NCBI GenBank assembly: GCA_964035575.1
Contig: OZ037861.1
Span: 496,001-560,000 of the forward strand
DNA from: Rhynchopus sp. YZ270_cl-10
Taxonomy: Eukaryota; Euglenozoa; Diplonemea; Diplonemida; Diplonemidae
DNA: 64,000 nt
Direction: 5' to 3'
Both the position numbers and the translations under genes were made by a program. Positions 21,932 through 33,044 of the stretch are shown here, one piece after another (the stretch's first letter is position 1; every line of letters starts with the position of its first letter). The notes under the pieces are model-generated. The model had not been told where the DNA came from, did not search any database, and saw nothing but the letters and a program-made list of their open reading frames with translations.

Positions 21932-23219
21932 AAGAAAAAAACAGACAGTGGAGATTTGCACAAAACTGTGGACAACACAACACCGAGGCAACTACACTAC
22001 TCCAACCAATTTATCAAAAAAAAAATTGATCACTAATAGGGGCTAGTTCTTTGCGTAGAATGTGGTCCCCCAAAAAAAGTGTGTGTGTATGTGTTTCGAA
22101 AAAGCAGTTTGTGTGTGTGTGGGTAGCTTCTTCTAAAAGGAAAACCCCTCTCTGGTGCTTACACAACAGAGAGGGGTTTGCAGGGAGGGTTATTGGGGGG
22201 GAAAAGGGGGGGTTATTTACACAGTGGAAAATAGACTGGAGAGGGTGTTTTTTTTTTTCATCCCCTCCACTCCTTTCTCATTTAGAGAAAAGAAAGAAAG
22301 CGAAAAAAAAGGGAGATTTTTTTTTTTTTATTTTAGAACACAGTCCAGCCCATTATCGTCAAATTCGCAATTTTCTCAGATTTAGTTGATATAAAAAAAT
22401 TTTCCCCCGGGAAAGGCAGGTCAAGTACTGTTCAGGGTTGGTGGTTTCCATTCCTTTCTCCACTGCATAACTACTTTTCGCACGCGCTTGTATTCGTCAA
22501 ACTTCGCGAACGCCACCCTGCGATTCTTTAGCCGTATGAAAAAAAATAAATGGCGCCGCAGGCGAAAAAAAAATAGGGTACGGTGTAAAAATGCTGGTTT
22601 ACACCACACAGTCACTCAACAAACCCTTTTTTGCGGAGCAAAAAAGGAAAATGGCGCCGCAGGCAAAAAAAAATAAGGGGTACATTACGCAGCGAGCAGA
22701 AAAATTTTATGGTTCCATCATTCCAGTCATCTGGGGGTCGGGCGAGGGGTCCCCAAAAGTGCCCAAAAACCCCCTCTTTTTTTTTTTTCCCCCTCCCAAA
22801 AAAAGATTTAGTTGATTTCAACTAAATGCGAACCGCACGATAACCCCCTGAACACAGTATTATTCATACACCCCCACCTCCCCGGAGGCTCCCCCCCGCA
22901 ACAGTGGGGTATAACTCCGTTATAAGGGGGTTGCTCACTTACTCTAAATCTGTTATCAAAACACACCTTCCTCAAAAACAACGACACACCTACCACCACC
23001 ACCACCACCACCACCAGACAAGAAACTCCCCCCACCTAAAAGCAATTTTAGATGTCGCAATAATGTGTGACCTACACCTCTTTTCCTAAATATCCCTCCT
23101 CTCTTTTTTTTCTCAACTCTCTTTTCTGTTCTGTTAGCTTCCCTACCCCTACCCTTCCCTTATCCCTTCTTTTTCAAACTAAACACAGTTTTTAGTTTTG
23201 AAAAAAAAATCCCAAAAAA
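21932..23219. other. Intergenic region between two membrane/secretory genes
   Basis: Holds an alpha-type module (21948-22030), a copy of the GCGTAGAATGTGGTCCCC repeat (22050-22130), GGCGCCGCAGGC motifs at 22550 and 22653, and T-rich tracts. A (CCA)n microsatellite lies at 22990-23018. A C/T-rich leader precedes the next gene. No additional gene is supported. Confidence 0.6.
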
Positions 23220-24491
23220 ATGCCAATCTACTGCAGAGTCTGCGCGAATGAACCTTGGTGTTGTTTGCCTCCCATGGGAGCGAAGATTTCCGCTGCCCTG
23301 GTGTTAGTTGTGTTTCTCGCTTCGGGGGCGTTGGTGACAAACGCTGTGTGGACCCAGCTTCATGAGAACGATGCGATCGCCGATCTCGTTGACCGGATGG
23401 ATATACCTACCGAATGTGAGGTCGTTGAAACTGAGCACGTCATCGAAAAAATATCTTTGACTGAAGACGCTGATGGCGCTGACCCTACTGGCTGCCAAGG
23501 TGAACTTTGTCAAGACAAATACCGTGCATGGGTTCGGGTACGGTACTATACTCTTGACAACAAAGTGGACCCTATTACCTCTTATGCATGGTCACACCTG
23601 GATGATTCTTATGAATCACAGCATAGCGTTGTTGAAGATTTTCTAGTCACCTTTGGAACGATAGGCCGCTTCTTTCCCTGCTGGTACGAAGAAGCCGAGC
23701 CATACCACGTACGCCTCTGGGATACTCGAGCTGATTCGTTTTGCGCATCGTGTGCAGGGTTCTGGGCGCCAGTAGCGCTTTTATTGTGTTCTGCGTTGTA
23801 TCTCTTTGCATTTCTCTCTAGTCATATAAGAAGTGAAGACCCCGAATGTTTTTCATTAGACTATACAAAAGCGCAGGAGGAAAGCGAGCAAAAATTTCGT
23901 GAAAAAGTGGAGAACCGCGAAAAGGCGAAAGAACTACTCATTACGAGGCAAAAGGAGCGGAGTGTACGCCTCCTTCAAGAGGCGCAACGGGAGAAGGATG
24001 CTGAAGACGACGACGTTGAACAGCAACGTGACGCGAATTCTGGGACCGAACCTTCTTCATCCCCTCCCGACCCCCTTGCAGGCGACCGGCAGAGCTTGCG
24101 CAGCGTCCTCAGTGTTACGGTGGAGGACGCCCCATCGAACACTCCTGGGGAACGGAGGAGTTTACGAAGTGTTGTGGTGGCAGACCCGCTTGGCTCGCCG
24201 AGAGGGGGGTCTGCGGGGGGCTCGGTTGTATCGCCGTTGAGTGTGGGGGCGGGAGGGGGAGGGGGAGGAGGGGGGAAGCGACGTATTGCCGGGCGTGTGA
24301 ACTTCGACCCCGACGGTGCGTCGAGCCAGGCAAGCTTTGCCGAGAGGCCGTTGGGGGTGGGGGAGAATCCGTTGCGTGGGGGAGGGGGTGCAGCAACGTC
24401 GCCAGGGAACCGAGGGTCGTTGAACGTCTTCCCAGTCGCAGTGTCGCAGCATTCCTCGCAGTCGTTCAGTTCGGTTGTGTATGAGTTTTGA
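23220..24491 (+). CDS. Two-TM membrane protein with Cys-containing ectodomain
   Basis: 423 codons, no intron. A first TM segment spans about residues 22-44 (AALVLVVFLASGALVTNAVW) and a second about 181-203 (FWAPVALLLCSALYLFAFLS). The ~135-residue loop between them has paired cysteines (GCQGELC) and FFPCWYEEAEPYHVRLWD. That pattern is reminiscent of small two-TM proteins of the DUF3592 or ion-channel beta-subunit kind, in which a PC(Y/W) and acidic motif precedes the second TM. The cytosolic C-terminus is long: a charged helical stretch (about 215-270), then a low-complexity Ser/Gly-rich tail with repeated RRSLRSVV-type motifs (GDRQSLRSVLSV, ERRSLRSVVVA) that could be phosphorylation sites. 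A second in-frame Met (MGAKISAAL, 23274) may be the true start, since it would place the TM segment right at the N-terminus. Function is not assigned. Confidence 0.75.
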   Translation: MPIYCRVCANEPWCCLPPMGAKISAALVLVVFLASGALVTNAVWTQLHENDAIADLVDRMDIPTECEVVETEHVIEKISLTEDADGADPTGCQGELCQDKYRAWVRVRYYTLDNKVDPITSYAWSHLDDSYESQHSVVEDFLVTFGTIGRFFPCWYEEAEPYHVRLWDTRADSFCASCAGFWAPVALLLCSALYLFAFLSSHIRSEDPECFSLDYTKAQEESEQKFREKVENREKAKELLITRQKERSVRLLQEAQREKDAEDDDVEQQRDANSGTEPSSSPPDPLAGDRQSLRSVLSVTVEDAPSNTPGERRSLRSVVVADPLGSPRGGSAGGSVVSPLSVGAGGGGGGGGKRRIAGRVNFDPDGASSQASFAERPLGVGENPLRGGGGAATSPGNRGSLNVFPVAVSQHSSQSFSSVVYEF

Positions 24492-26760
24492 GGGTGGTAT
24501 TTTTTTTTTGCAAAAAAAAATCAAAACGGCGACCGATCGTACCCCCCATCGGGTCTACTCCTCCGCTCGAGGTTGAGAATGCAATACAGTCGACCTTCTC
24601 GAAGTAGTGCTGAAAAAGAGGGTGGCAGAGAGGGGGGGAAAAAATACAACAGAGATGGTTTGTGGCAGCCGATTGCGTTGATTGGGGTGAGGTTGCGATT
24701 TAAATCCTACTCATGATGCACTTCTTCCGCCTTCCCCGATTGCAGAAGGACTGCAGTAACGGCCTGGTGGTCAAGAGGAGGTCGAAGAGATGGTTTTTGT
24801 GGCCAGCCGATTGCGTTCCTTGGGCGGACATTGCTTTTGGACTACTGCAGAGCCCCGTCGCAATCCTGAAGGTCCACTCAGATACATTTTTTTCCCGCCC
24901 CGATTTGGTCAAATCCTGCATGCGGTCCGCTGTGGTCAGAAGAGGTGGAGGTGACAGTAAGAATACCCTCTTATCCCAGGTGCTTCAGAGGGGGTGGGGA
25001 CAAAAAAAAAAAAAAAAACCCCCCCTGTGATCCGAGAGGCTTTGGTTGGTGATGCAAAAGAAAATTGAAAAAGTGGAGATTTTGCACAAAAAAAAAAAAA
25101 CTGTGGTCAACACAACCCGAGGCAAAATATACCCACTCGAATGATCTATCAGATATAAAATAAAGGCACATCGCGACTAAAACCTACAGGCAATATTTTT
25201 TTTTATGCGTTTTGTACAATTTCTCTCTTTTTTTCCCCCCTCCAATTTTTTCCCCTTCCGTATTATTCTTTGAAATTATCTTCCTACCCCCACCTTCTTT
25301 CTTTTCTTTTCTTTTCTTTTCTTTATAAATATGCTGATGCAACGTCTCAGTATATCTACGCAAAAAAACACAACGAAATTTTCAAGAAACAACGAAACAA
25401 AATCAATTTTTTTTTAAAATGTGTGCAGAAACCCAGGGTGATTGCCAAAAGGCGACAAAAATCAGAGCGCAAGCGTAAATCACCGAAAAAAAAACATACA
25501 TCGGGTGTTATATCAACGTTTGATGTCACTCCCTGTGTGTGGAAAAAAGAATTTTCAGTTTTTCTCTTTTTTTTTTTTCTCACACCACACCCCCCTCTGA
25601 AGCCTCGTCCGAGAGGTTCCTCAGAAAATATTCGTTTCATTTTATATAAATTCGTATAACGTTTTTGCGTCGCCCCCCTTTGTGTTGGGGGAGTATCAGT
25701 GCCTGCGTCCCAGAGGCGTTTGCACCACACAATTTCACTTTTTTTTTTTCCCTCTTTTCTGGTGCTATGGGAAATTAATCAACGACCTGTCAATATCGAC
25801 CCCTCCGGGGCACCATTCTACCCCTGGTCATGCTGCAAAAGTAAACAAACAAATAAGTAAAAAAAGTACAAAACAAAGTAGCAAAATCAAAAAACAAAAC
25901 AAACTTTCAAACCCTCCGGGACACCATTCTCGTTTCTTTTTTGTTCATGTAATTGAAGAAAAACTGTAGCTGCTATCCTGTGATGGTTGTCCGATCTCTA
26001 AGATGGGACAATTTTTCGAAATGGATACAAGCCTGCATGGTTGGGGTCCACCCGGTACACCAATTATGTGCACAACGACACATTATGACAGGGCAAATGT
26101 AGTATCATGTACCAAGGTACAGCTGTTCACGAGAGGGCTGTTGTATTTGTAAACTTTTTTTTTTGATAAAACAACTTGTTGTCAATTCTAAAAAGATTGG
26201 AGGCAGCGCTGCAGGGCAAACAAAACGGATTGAAAAGAAAAACAGAAGCTTGCTTGTTTTCTTTGAGTACTCAAATTAACCACAACAACCGTACTTCAGT
26301 TTAACATATTTTTTCACCTTTTTGTTTTCCCGGCTTTGAGCGCACAAGCAAAAAGACCCGATCTTTTTTTTCGTTCCCTTTCTTTGTTTGCATGAGGCCG
26401 ACTGAGATGCAGCACGTTTCAACTACCATTTTTTGTTGTTGTTTGTCAGCGCCTTTCGTCCCCTCAAAGGTTGTTTGCACTTCCCGAGCTTCACCTTTTC
26501 TCCAGGCGTCTAAGCAGACGAGAGGCTTAGGTTCATCTTATAAACGTTTTCTTTTTATTTTAAAGCACGATCAATTCATTCATCTTTGCAACCCCTTTTT
26601 CTCCCCCCTTTTTTTTTTTCAGGCTGTGGAAACCACTCCCATCAAAAAAAAGGACCGCTAAAGAAAACACAACGTTTCTTCTTGGAAAACAAAACCTCTG
26701 GACCCAGCAGTGGTCTGTGTCTGGTATTGTGTCGGGTAGCAAAACAAAACTAAGGCAACT
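24492..26760. other. Intergenic, module-rich, no gene supported
   Basis: A locally duplicated phrase (GAGATGGTTTGTGGCAGCCG at 24650, a variant at 24788) lies in a GC-richer stretch. An alpha-type module lies at 25070-25140. A GTGCCTGCGTCCCAGAGG module lies at 25698 (again at 28444). A CCTCCGGGGCACCATTCT and CATGCTGCAAAA module lies at 25800-25940 (related to 2225-2320 and 28190-28340). A gamma module lies at 26108-26155 and a beta module at 26505-26545. The long A and T tracts produce spurious ORFs. Confidence 0.55.
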
Positions 26761-26883
26761 GGTGTGATTCAGGGGGTACGGACAACCCACGGGGGAACCA
26801 CGGAGAACTGTTTCGGGCTATATTAAGATTTGCGGAGCACCTTCGGGGGGGAACCACGGAGAATCGGTTTTGGTGATCACACC
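26761..26883. mobile_element. Mini TIR element, TIR GGTGTGAT, copy 1 (123 bp)
   Basis: Begins GGTGTGATTCAGGGGGTACG and ends TTTTGGTGATCACACC, with an internal direct repeat of GAACCACGGAGAA. A second copy lies at 28019-28135, which fixes the ends. No clear target duplication. Confidence 0.8.
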
Positions 26884-28018
26884 AGCAAGGCGTTGTATAA
26901 TGCGAGCGGGAGTAGCACAGTGTTTTGCAATGATCCCTGTTCATCTGGCTGACGAGTGGAAGTGGGAGTCATTTGTACCGGTCATTTGTACCAAAGGTAC
27001 GCTGTTCACGAGAGGGTTGTATTTCAACTCTACCTTTTATTTGTTGACACATATGCGCGAATAGGGTTCAACCCGCTACTAGGCAATCGTTTTTTTTTTT
27101 AAATAAAAATCCTGGAAGGAAGTTGCAAAAATTTTAGCGCAGGTTCTACTTGGAAAGAAGGTATATTTCCCCCCTCCAAAGAACCTTAAAGAGTGTGTTG
27201 AGCCCGTAAAAGGCCCATTCGTCATCCTTTTCTTCCCCCTTTTTTTCCCTCTTTTTTTTTTTTACCAGTGTGTCCGCTGATGCACGGTGAGGTGTTTGCA
27301 CTTTCAACTTCTCTTTTTTTCTCCTTTGGTGTTCATTGAAAATCGAAAAGTGCATCTTACGGAAAAAATCGTCAGGGTGTTGTTTGGGGGGCGTTTTGTC
27401 AAGACAACCAAGAACGGCGCAAAGAAAGGGGGAAAAAAAACCGCATTTATATTTTTGTTGTTTTTTTCTTCTTCTTTTGTTTCTTTTCCCCTGCTCTTGG
27501 GTAACTGTTTTGCAAACCCTGCCTCACCCCCGATGTTTCGATCGACTGCTAATTGTTGATAACATCTGATGTGTACTTTCTTTTTTTTTTTTATTTCTTC
27601 GGGACTTTCCTCGCTTTTTAGTGTTGAAGTAGCTCCACGAGGATAGCCAGATATTCCGTGAATATCTGTGGTGCCTTCCAAATGTTTTTTTTAAAAGGTG
27701 TTGGCTAGTAAATATCTTCTACTGAGGTGCCGTTTTTTGGCACGTTTCAACTACTATTTCTAAAAAGAGGTCGCGTGATTCGCCGCGCGGTTGTGTGACT
27801 GTCACCTGCTCTTTTTCAGAATCCGGATCACTCACGTCCTACCCTTTGCGAAACAAACAAAAAAAGCAGTCAGTGGTGGTCAGTTATAGTGGAGCACACT
27901 CTAGGGTGGCTACACTAATACAACCAAGTTTTCAAAAAAAGCAGACAGTGGAGCTTGCACAGGTTGTAACTACACTATGCCAACAATTATTCAAAAAAAA
28001 AAGGCAAATCGTACATTT
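26884..28018. other. Intergenic, no gene supported
   Basis: Holds a gamma module (26985-27030, GTACGCTGTTCACGAGAGGG), GAGGTGTTTGCACTTTCAAC with a T-rich tail at 27289, an uninterrupted alpha module (27889-27936) and a variant alpha module (27947-28000). The rest is T- and A-rich. Confidence 0.5.
27889..27936 (+). repeat. Alpha module, uninterrupted (empty MITE site)
   Basis: GTGGAGCACACTCTAGGGTG followed by GCTACACTAATACAACCAAG and an A-rich end. At 9778-10066 and 61203-61557 the same module is split at the CTAG by a MITE. This copy therefore gives the pre-insertion sequence. Confidence 0.92.
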
Positions 28019-28135
28019 GGTGTGCTTCAGGGGGTACAGACAACCCGCGGGAGAACCACGGAGACTCTGCTAGGGGCTATACCCCCCTTAGCACCTTCGG
28101 GAGAACCACGGAGAATCGGTTTTGGTGATCACACC
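28019..28135. mobile_element. Mini TIR element, TIR GGTGTG, copy 2 (117 bp)
   Basis: Matches 26761-26883 end to end, with the same internal GAGAACCACGGAGA pair and the terminus TTTTGGTGATCACACC. It is flanked by TT and AA. Confidence 0.8.
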
Positions 28136-30560
28136 AACATTTTTTAATGAGCACAAAAAAAGAGCACCATGCAAAAAAAAAAAATAGCAAAAAGCTTTTC
28201 ATTCATGTCCCACCCTTTGCATGAGCTCTTAGCTGCATTTTTGGCACCATTCAACAATTGAACACAATACAAAGCAAATAGAGTAGCAAAAACAAAACAA
28301 ATACAAAACAACCAAACTTTCAGACACCCTTTTGCATGAGCTCTCTTAGCTGCATTTTTTTTTTTTTTTGGCACCTTACAGCAACCACCCTTTCCATTAT
28401 GTGCGGTGTCCTCGATGGGCATGGCTCCTCTTTTCTTTTTGCAGTGCCTGCGTCCCAGAGGTGTTTGCACCAATCAACTTCACTCTTCTGTCAGTAAGGT
28501 ACACTGTCACAAAAAAAAGCACTGTGTTTGGGGTGGCATCAAAACAAAAAACGCGGACAATGTCCGCGTTTTTGGGGAATTTCAGACCCCCCCCTCCCCC
28601 CCCCAAAACGCGGACATTTTTTGTTTTTTTTCCCCTTATTTTTTGCTGGTTTTTGGGTGACGGGGTGCAAATTCGTGACCCAAAACACAGTTTTTTGGCA
28701 TTTCCGGAATCCGTCCAGAAAGTGGTGGGGTCAATCTCGAAAATTGGACAATTTTTTGACCACTTAAATTTTTGAAAATATGAGCCCGGTCACTAATACG
28801 TGGGGCCCATTTTCGGACAAAAAATGCTGCTGAAAAAAATTTTCAGGTGAAAATTTTTCAGCCCCAAAACATGCCGCCATTGGCATTTCCGGGATCTGTC
28901 CGCGCTGTGGTGGGGTCAATTTGCCGAAATGGCCAAGTTCTTGGTTTTGGTCAAAATGAGTGTAAGGTAAAGGGGCCAAGGTAAATCCCACAACCCAGAT
29001 TTTCTCTCTCTGATGCTGAAACCATGAAAATGTGCAAAAACACCGGCATTTGCATTTCCGGAATCCGTCCGTTCTGTGGTGGGGTCAATTTGCCAAAATG
29101 GGCAAGTTCTTGATTTTGGTCAAAACCCGTCAGTGTAAGGTAAAGGGGTCCAAGTATTTGCCTGTAGAAGCACATGGTAGCAGGGGTTTAAGGGCCCCCC
29201 CATTCGTGTACATTTTGCAAAAAAACGCGGGCATCTTGTATTTTTTATTTTGCCCGAAAACCAGGGCGTTCGCTATCGCCATCGTTTTTTCCTGATCGTG
29301 GCGAAATGCCAAAAACCCCGAAATTTTCGTTTTTTTACTAGTGCTTAAAATAGGTCAAAAAAAATTTTCCCGCCGGAGAGAAGTTAGTTCGTGGGGTGAA
29401 TCCCTGGTACTGAATGGTCAAAAAAAATTTGCGATTTGCGCGTGATCCCTTCCCCAGCACAAGTGATATTACAGCTGAACTTTCCTGATACTAAAACCAG
29501 CAAAACGATGGAGAATTTCATCAATCCCCCCTCACTGAGGGTCTCTTTGTGTTGTTTAATCAAACAGATGTACAAGAGAGGCATCTGTCATATGAGACTT
29601 CATCCTTATTTTGATTATTTTCAACTCTCTGCCGTTGAAAGTAGAGTTGACACGAGCAGTGACACCTTCTATAACAGGGGGTACGGTACACCTTCAGCAG
29701 ACTGCAGGATTGAGGAGCGAGCGGGAGTGCTGGGGAAACTTCCTCTCACGGCAGGCGGGTTTGCGGATGATTTTGAGTACAGTGGACACCCCTCTACGAC
29801 CCCCCCTCCGGGGGGGTCTACAGGGTGGTGGGGAGAAATCTCTCTCTCTCTTTTTTTTTTTTTTTTCCCCCTTTTTTTATTTATTTATTTATTTATACAG
29901 GGTTTCGCCCCGGTGGGGCGAAGCCCTGGGGCGAAATAAAATGTCATTTTTTCAGGAAAAGATTTTTTTAACGAAAAAAAATATTTTTCGCCCCGGGGCG
30001 AACGCCCTGCCGAAAACACCGGCATTTGCATTTCCTGAATCCGCCGGTTCTGTGGTGGGGTCAATTTGCCGAAATGGACGAGTTTTTATAAATTTTGGTC
30101 AAAATCGTGTACAACCCCGGTGAAGAAAAAAAATTTCGAGGAAAAAAAACCCCCAAAATGTCCGCGTTTTCTGGAATTTCAGACCCCCCCCTCCCCCCCC
30201 AAAAACGCGGACATTGTCCGCGTTTTTTGTTTTGATGCCACCCCTATTTCAGGCCACATTTATTTGCGGTTCAACGTTGGGGGGGAAAAAAAAATGTCTT
30301 TCCTGTTTTCTCCTCCTCTTCCCCACCCCGTGTCCCTCATTCAAAAGAAAATAAAGCAAGTACACTGTCCGCGAGAGGGGCTTTGGTATTTCAGGTTAAT
30401 TTGTTTTTTGGTTGTAGAAAATATTATTTTTGTGGTCCTTTTGCCCACAGATTTTTGTGGAGTCACCCTTTTTTTTTTTTTGTGTGAGGTGACGAAACAC
30501 AGAGGGGCTTAGGTTCATCTTATAAACTTTTCTCTCTTTTTTTTTGACAAGCTTGTGGAT
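28136..30560. other. Repeat-rich intergenic region with three delta cores
   Basis: Delta core copies occur at about 28694-28780, 28875-28960 and 29035-29160, with a fourth at 30020-30110. Each has GCATTTCC(G/T)G(G/A)ATC, TGTGGTGGGGTCAAT and a following TTTTGGTCAAAA. Inverted GAAAATGTCCGCGTTTTT-type blocks (28555-28620 and 30155-30225, in opposite order) suggest the ends of one element of about 1.7 kb, roughly 28515-30240, starting and ending near GTGGCATCAAAACAAAAAAC. No intact ORF lies inside. A T-rich gamma module is at 30357-30400 and a beta module at 30490-30530. Confidence 0.55.
28515..30242. mobile_element. Probable TIR element, end GGGGTGGCATCAAAAC, 1.7 kb
   Basis: Left end GGGGTGGCATCAAAACAAAA, then AACGCGGACAATGTCCGCGT and a CCCCCCCTCCCCCCCC run. 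The right end at 30160-30242 carries the same parts in reverse: the C run, AACGCGGACATTGTCCGCGT, TTTTTTGTTTTGATGCCACC CC. The interior consists of delta-core repeats. The GGGTTTCGCCCCGGTGGGGC palindrome near 29900 and GCCCCGGGGCGAA near 29990 form a smaller nested inverted pair. No target duplication was resolved. Confidence 0.65.
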
Positions 30561-30564
30561 TTAA

Positions 30565-31935
30565 CCCTTTAGACCCCAGATGGACATATATGTCCAAGCA
30601 AATCCCGACGAGCAATGGGAAAAGTTCTACTCATTTTCGTAAAAACATTTTTTATATTTTGAAAGATTTTGCGCCGATCTTTCAAAAGAAGCAAGAATTG
30701 AAAAGTTTTGTGCATCGGGTATATCTGTGGATGCTGGGGGGAAGGCGGGACTGCCACGGAAAATCATGTTTTTTGACCAACACCCCCTGAAATATCCCTC
30801 CTAATACCACTAGGCTATTACTGGGGTTCTACTCATTTTCAGAAAAACATTTTTTTATATTTTGAAAGATTTTTCACCAATCTTTCAAAATACGCCATCT
30901 AAGAAAACTTTTATGCATCTGGGTTTTCCTTGGATGCCGGGGAGCGTGAAAAAGTACTGAAAAAAGGTCACTTTTCAGAGCCTCCATGTGATCAAAAATT
31001 TTCTACTCGTTTTCGTGAAAACACTTTTTTTGTGTGGAAAGATTTCGTTCGCATCTTTCAAAATACGCAAAAATCGAAAACTTTATTGCATCTGTGATAT
31101 CCTCGGATTTTGGTGAGATTTTACCACCAAAATCATGGGTTTTAACGTTGCTAAGGTCGTAAGGCTAGGAGGGTTGATAAGTAGGGTTCTACTCATTTTC
31201 GGGAAAAGATTTTCACATTTTTGGAAAGATTTGATGTCAAATCTGTCAAAAGAAGCAAGAATCGAAAACTTTTGTGCATCTGAGTGCACTTTGGAAGTCC
31301 GTGAGAACCACCACCAAAATCACTGTTTTTTCTGACTATCCTTTGCCTTATTCCCACCCAAAACACACTATAAACCGGGTTTTCACTATTTTTTCGTATT
31401 TTAGGGTGCTTTTTTTGTGAATTTTCGGCACACAGGGTCGTTCTGACCCATTCTGGGGGTGTTTCGGGCCTATAGATGCCCAAAAACGTGAAAAAAATGC
31501 ACTTTTACGTTGTGTAGTGGTGTTTCAGTGTAAATCGTTAGGGAAATCGATTTTTAAACATGCTACTAACAGAGCTACACTCATCTAAGTTGGGTTCTAC
31601 TTGGACTTTTTGCTCGATTTTTTTTTCTTTGAAAAGATTTTGTGGCGAATCTTTCAAATAAAGCAGTTTTTGGGCGGCAATAATTTACTAGGGTTGTCTC
31701 GGCAGGTAGAGAGAGTAAAAAATCAAAAGGTCAATTTTATGCTCACCTCATTTTGGGGCTAACATTTTTTTTCGAAAAAAAACTTAAAAAAATGGAATTG
31801 AAAGCCGTGTTCAAAATCTTTCAATTGCGGCCAGGTACGATCAAAAATTTGCATCTGGGGTCCCTTTACCGGTTGGAGAGCCCCAAAAACCAAAACTCAA
31901 AAGTGGGTCCAAAAAACGGCTTGGGGTCTAAAGGG
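30565..31935. mobile_element. piggyBac-type non-autonomous element, TTAA sites
   Basis: TTAA stands on both sides (30561-30564 and 31936-31939). The termini are CCCTTTAGACCCCA and its inverse TGGGGTCTAAAGGG, as is typical of piggyBac elements (TTAA target, CCC(T/A) start). The 1371-bp interior has no transposase. It consists of about five degenerate direct repeats of ~190 bp built on TTCTACTCATTTTCG, a GAAAGATTT and ATCTTTCAAAA inverted pair, and AAAACTTTTGTGCATC. The repeats are too diverged to be a recent satellite. Confidence 0.85.
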
Positions 31936-31939
31936 TTAA

Positions 31940-32629
31940 CGAATGTGATCAAAAGGTGACTAAGCACAGAGAGGGCTTAGGTTCATCTTATAAACTTTTC
32001 TCTCTCTTTTTCTCTCTTAAGCGCGTAGCTTAAAGGAGAAATAGTTCCTCAGATACGGTCGACTACCAAATTTTTTTAAAAAAACACACCTTTTCCCCCT
32101 TTTTCTTACCTATCAGAGTTACTATTTTTCCTTCCGACGCAAAGCCTCATATTGTAAGTCGACGAAGTCTCGGACCTGTAAACCGCAATCCTGCAAACCC
32201 GTAAAGGTTTCGTAAAGGTTTTATAAAGGGTCCAGAAACTACAATCAATTTCAATTTTATTTTTCCCCCCTCCCGTCCCTGGGTCCCTGGTCCAGGTCAA
32301 TTCCCGGTCCCGGGTCCCAGTCCGGCTGAGAATAACCGGGTCCCCGAGTCTTATTCTCTGCTGTGCCTCACCTTGTCGATAGAAGAAGCCTTTCTTATCT
32401 TTTGCAGTTGATGTCAAAACTAAAATGCTTTTTTTTCGGCAAAAAAAAAGGCAAAAGCCAAAGCAATACAAAGAGAACCAAACCTTTTTTTTTGGTTTTT
32501 CAACACTTTTTTCAATAACCCCCATCCCCTTCGATAGAAGACGCCTTTATGCAGATTTTCATTATTTTTTTTTTCTTTTGCGTGGAGTTCACACAGGTGG
32601 TGTCTACACGTTATCAATTATTCAATTAC
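31940..32629. other. Intergenic, no gene supported
   Basis: A beta module (31962-32005) directly follows the piggyBac-type element. The rest is T-rich or GC-rich (GGTCCCGGGTCCC near 32300) with no supported gene. Confidence 0.45.
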
Positions 32630-33044
32630 AGTAGGACAAGTAATATTGGCGACCAAAAAGTTGCCGCAAGAAAACCCTCAAAATCCGCCAATATTTTTTG
32701 GTCGCCAAGTTATTTGGTGGGATGGCGGCTCTTATTGGAGCAAAAAGCGCAAGTACAAAAAAGGTGTCCCTTCAGTGCACCAGGTGCAGCGTATCTTTCA
32801 AGAAAGTCGAACATTAGCTCCGTGCCACGTACTCATGCCTCAACAAGGTACACATGGTGAGTCGAAGGGAGGCACGAAAACCTTTCCGAAAATTGCGGGA
32901 AAAAGGCTGCTTCCCAACCAATGTGACTTCGAACCACTATCCTACCTTAATATTGGCGACGAAAAAGGTCGTCAATTACAAGAAAACCCAATGCGCCAAT
33001 TTGGTCGACATTTTTTTTGGCTGCCAAGTTTCTTGTCCTACTGT
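32630..33044. mobile_element. Mariner-like MITE, TIR CAGTAGGACAAG, ~415 bp
   Basis: Begins CAGTAGGACAAGTAATATTG and ends TTTCTTGTCCTACTG. The left flank is TTA, the right TC, so a TA duplication is not intact on the right. Two internal direct copies of a ~85-bp block (ATTGGCGACCAAAA... and ATTGGCGACGAAAA...), each with an inverted TTTTTTGGTCG end, suggest one unit inserted in or duplicated within another. No transposase. Confidence 0.7.

Noticed and set aside
24713-25030. 105-codon ORF as a gene
   Set aside because: It has no domain, its end is a poly-A-encoded Lys run, and part of it is a local sequence duplication.
26505-31990. Beta modules as tRNA genes or tRNA-derived SINEs
   Set aside because: GGTTCATCTT resembles a B box only partly, and no A box or cloverleaf can be drawn.
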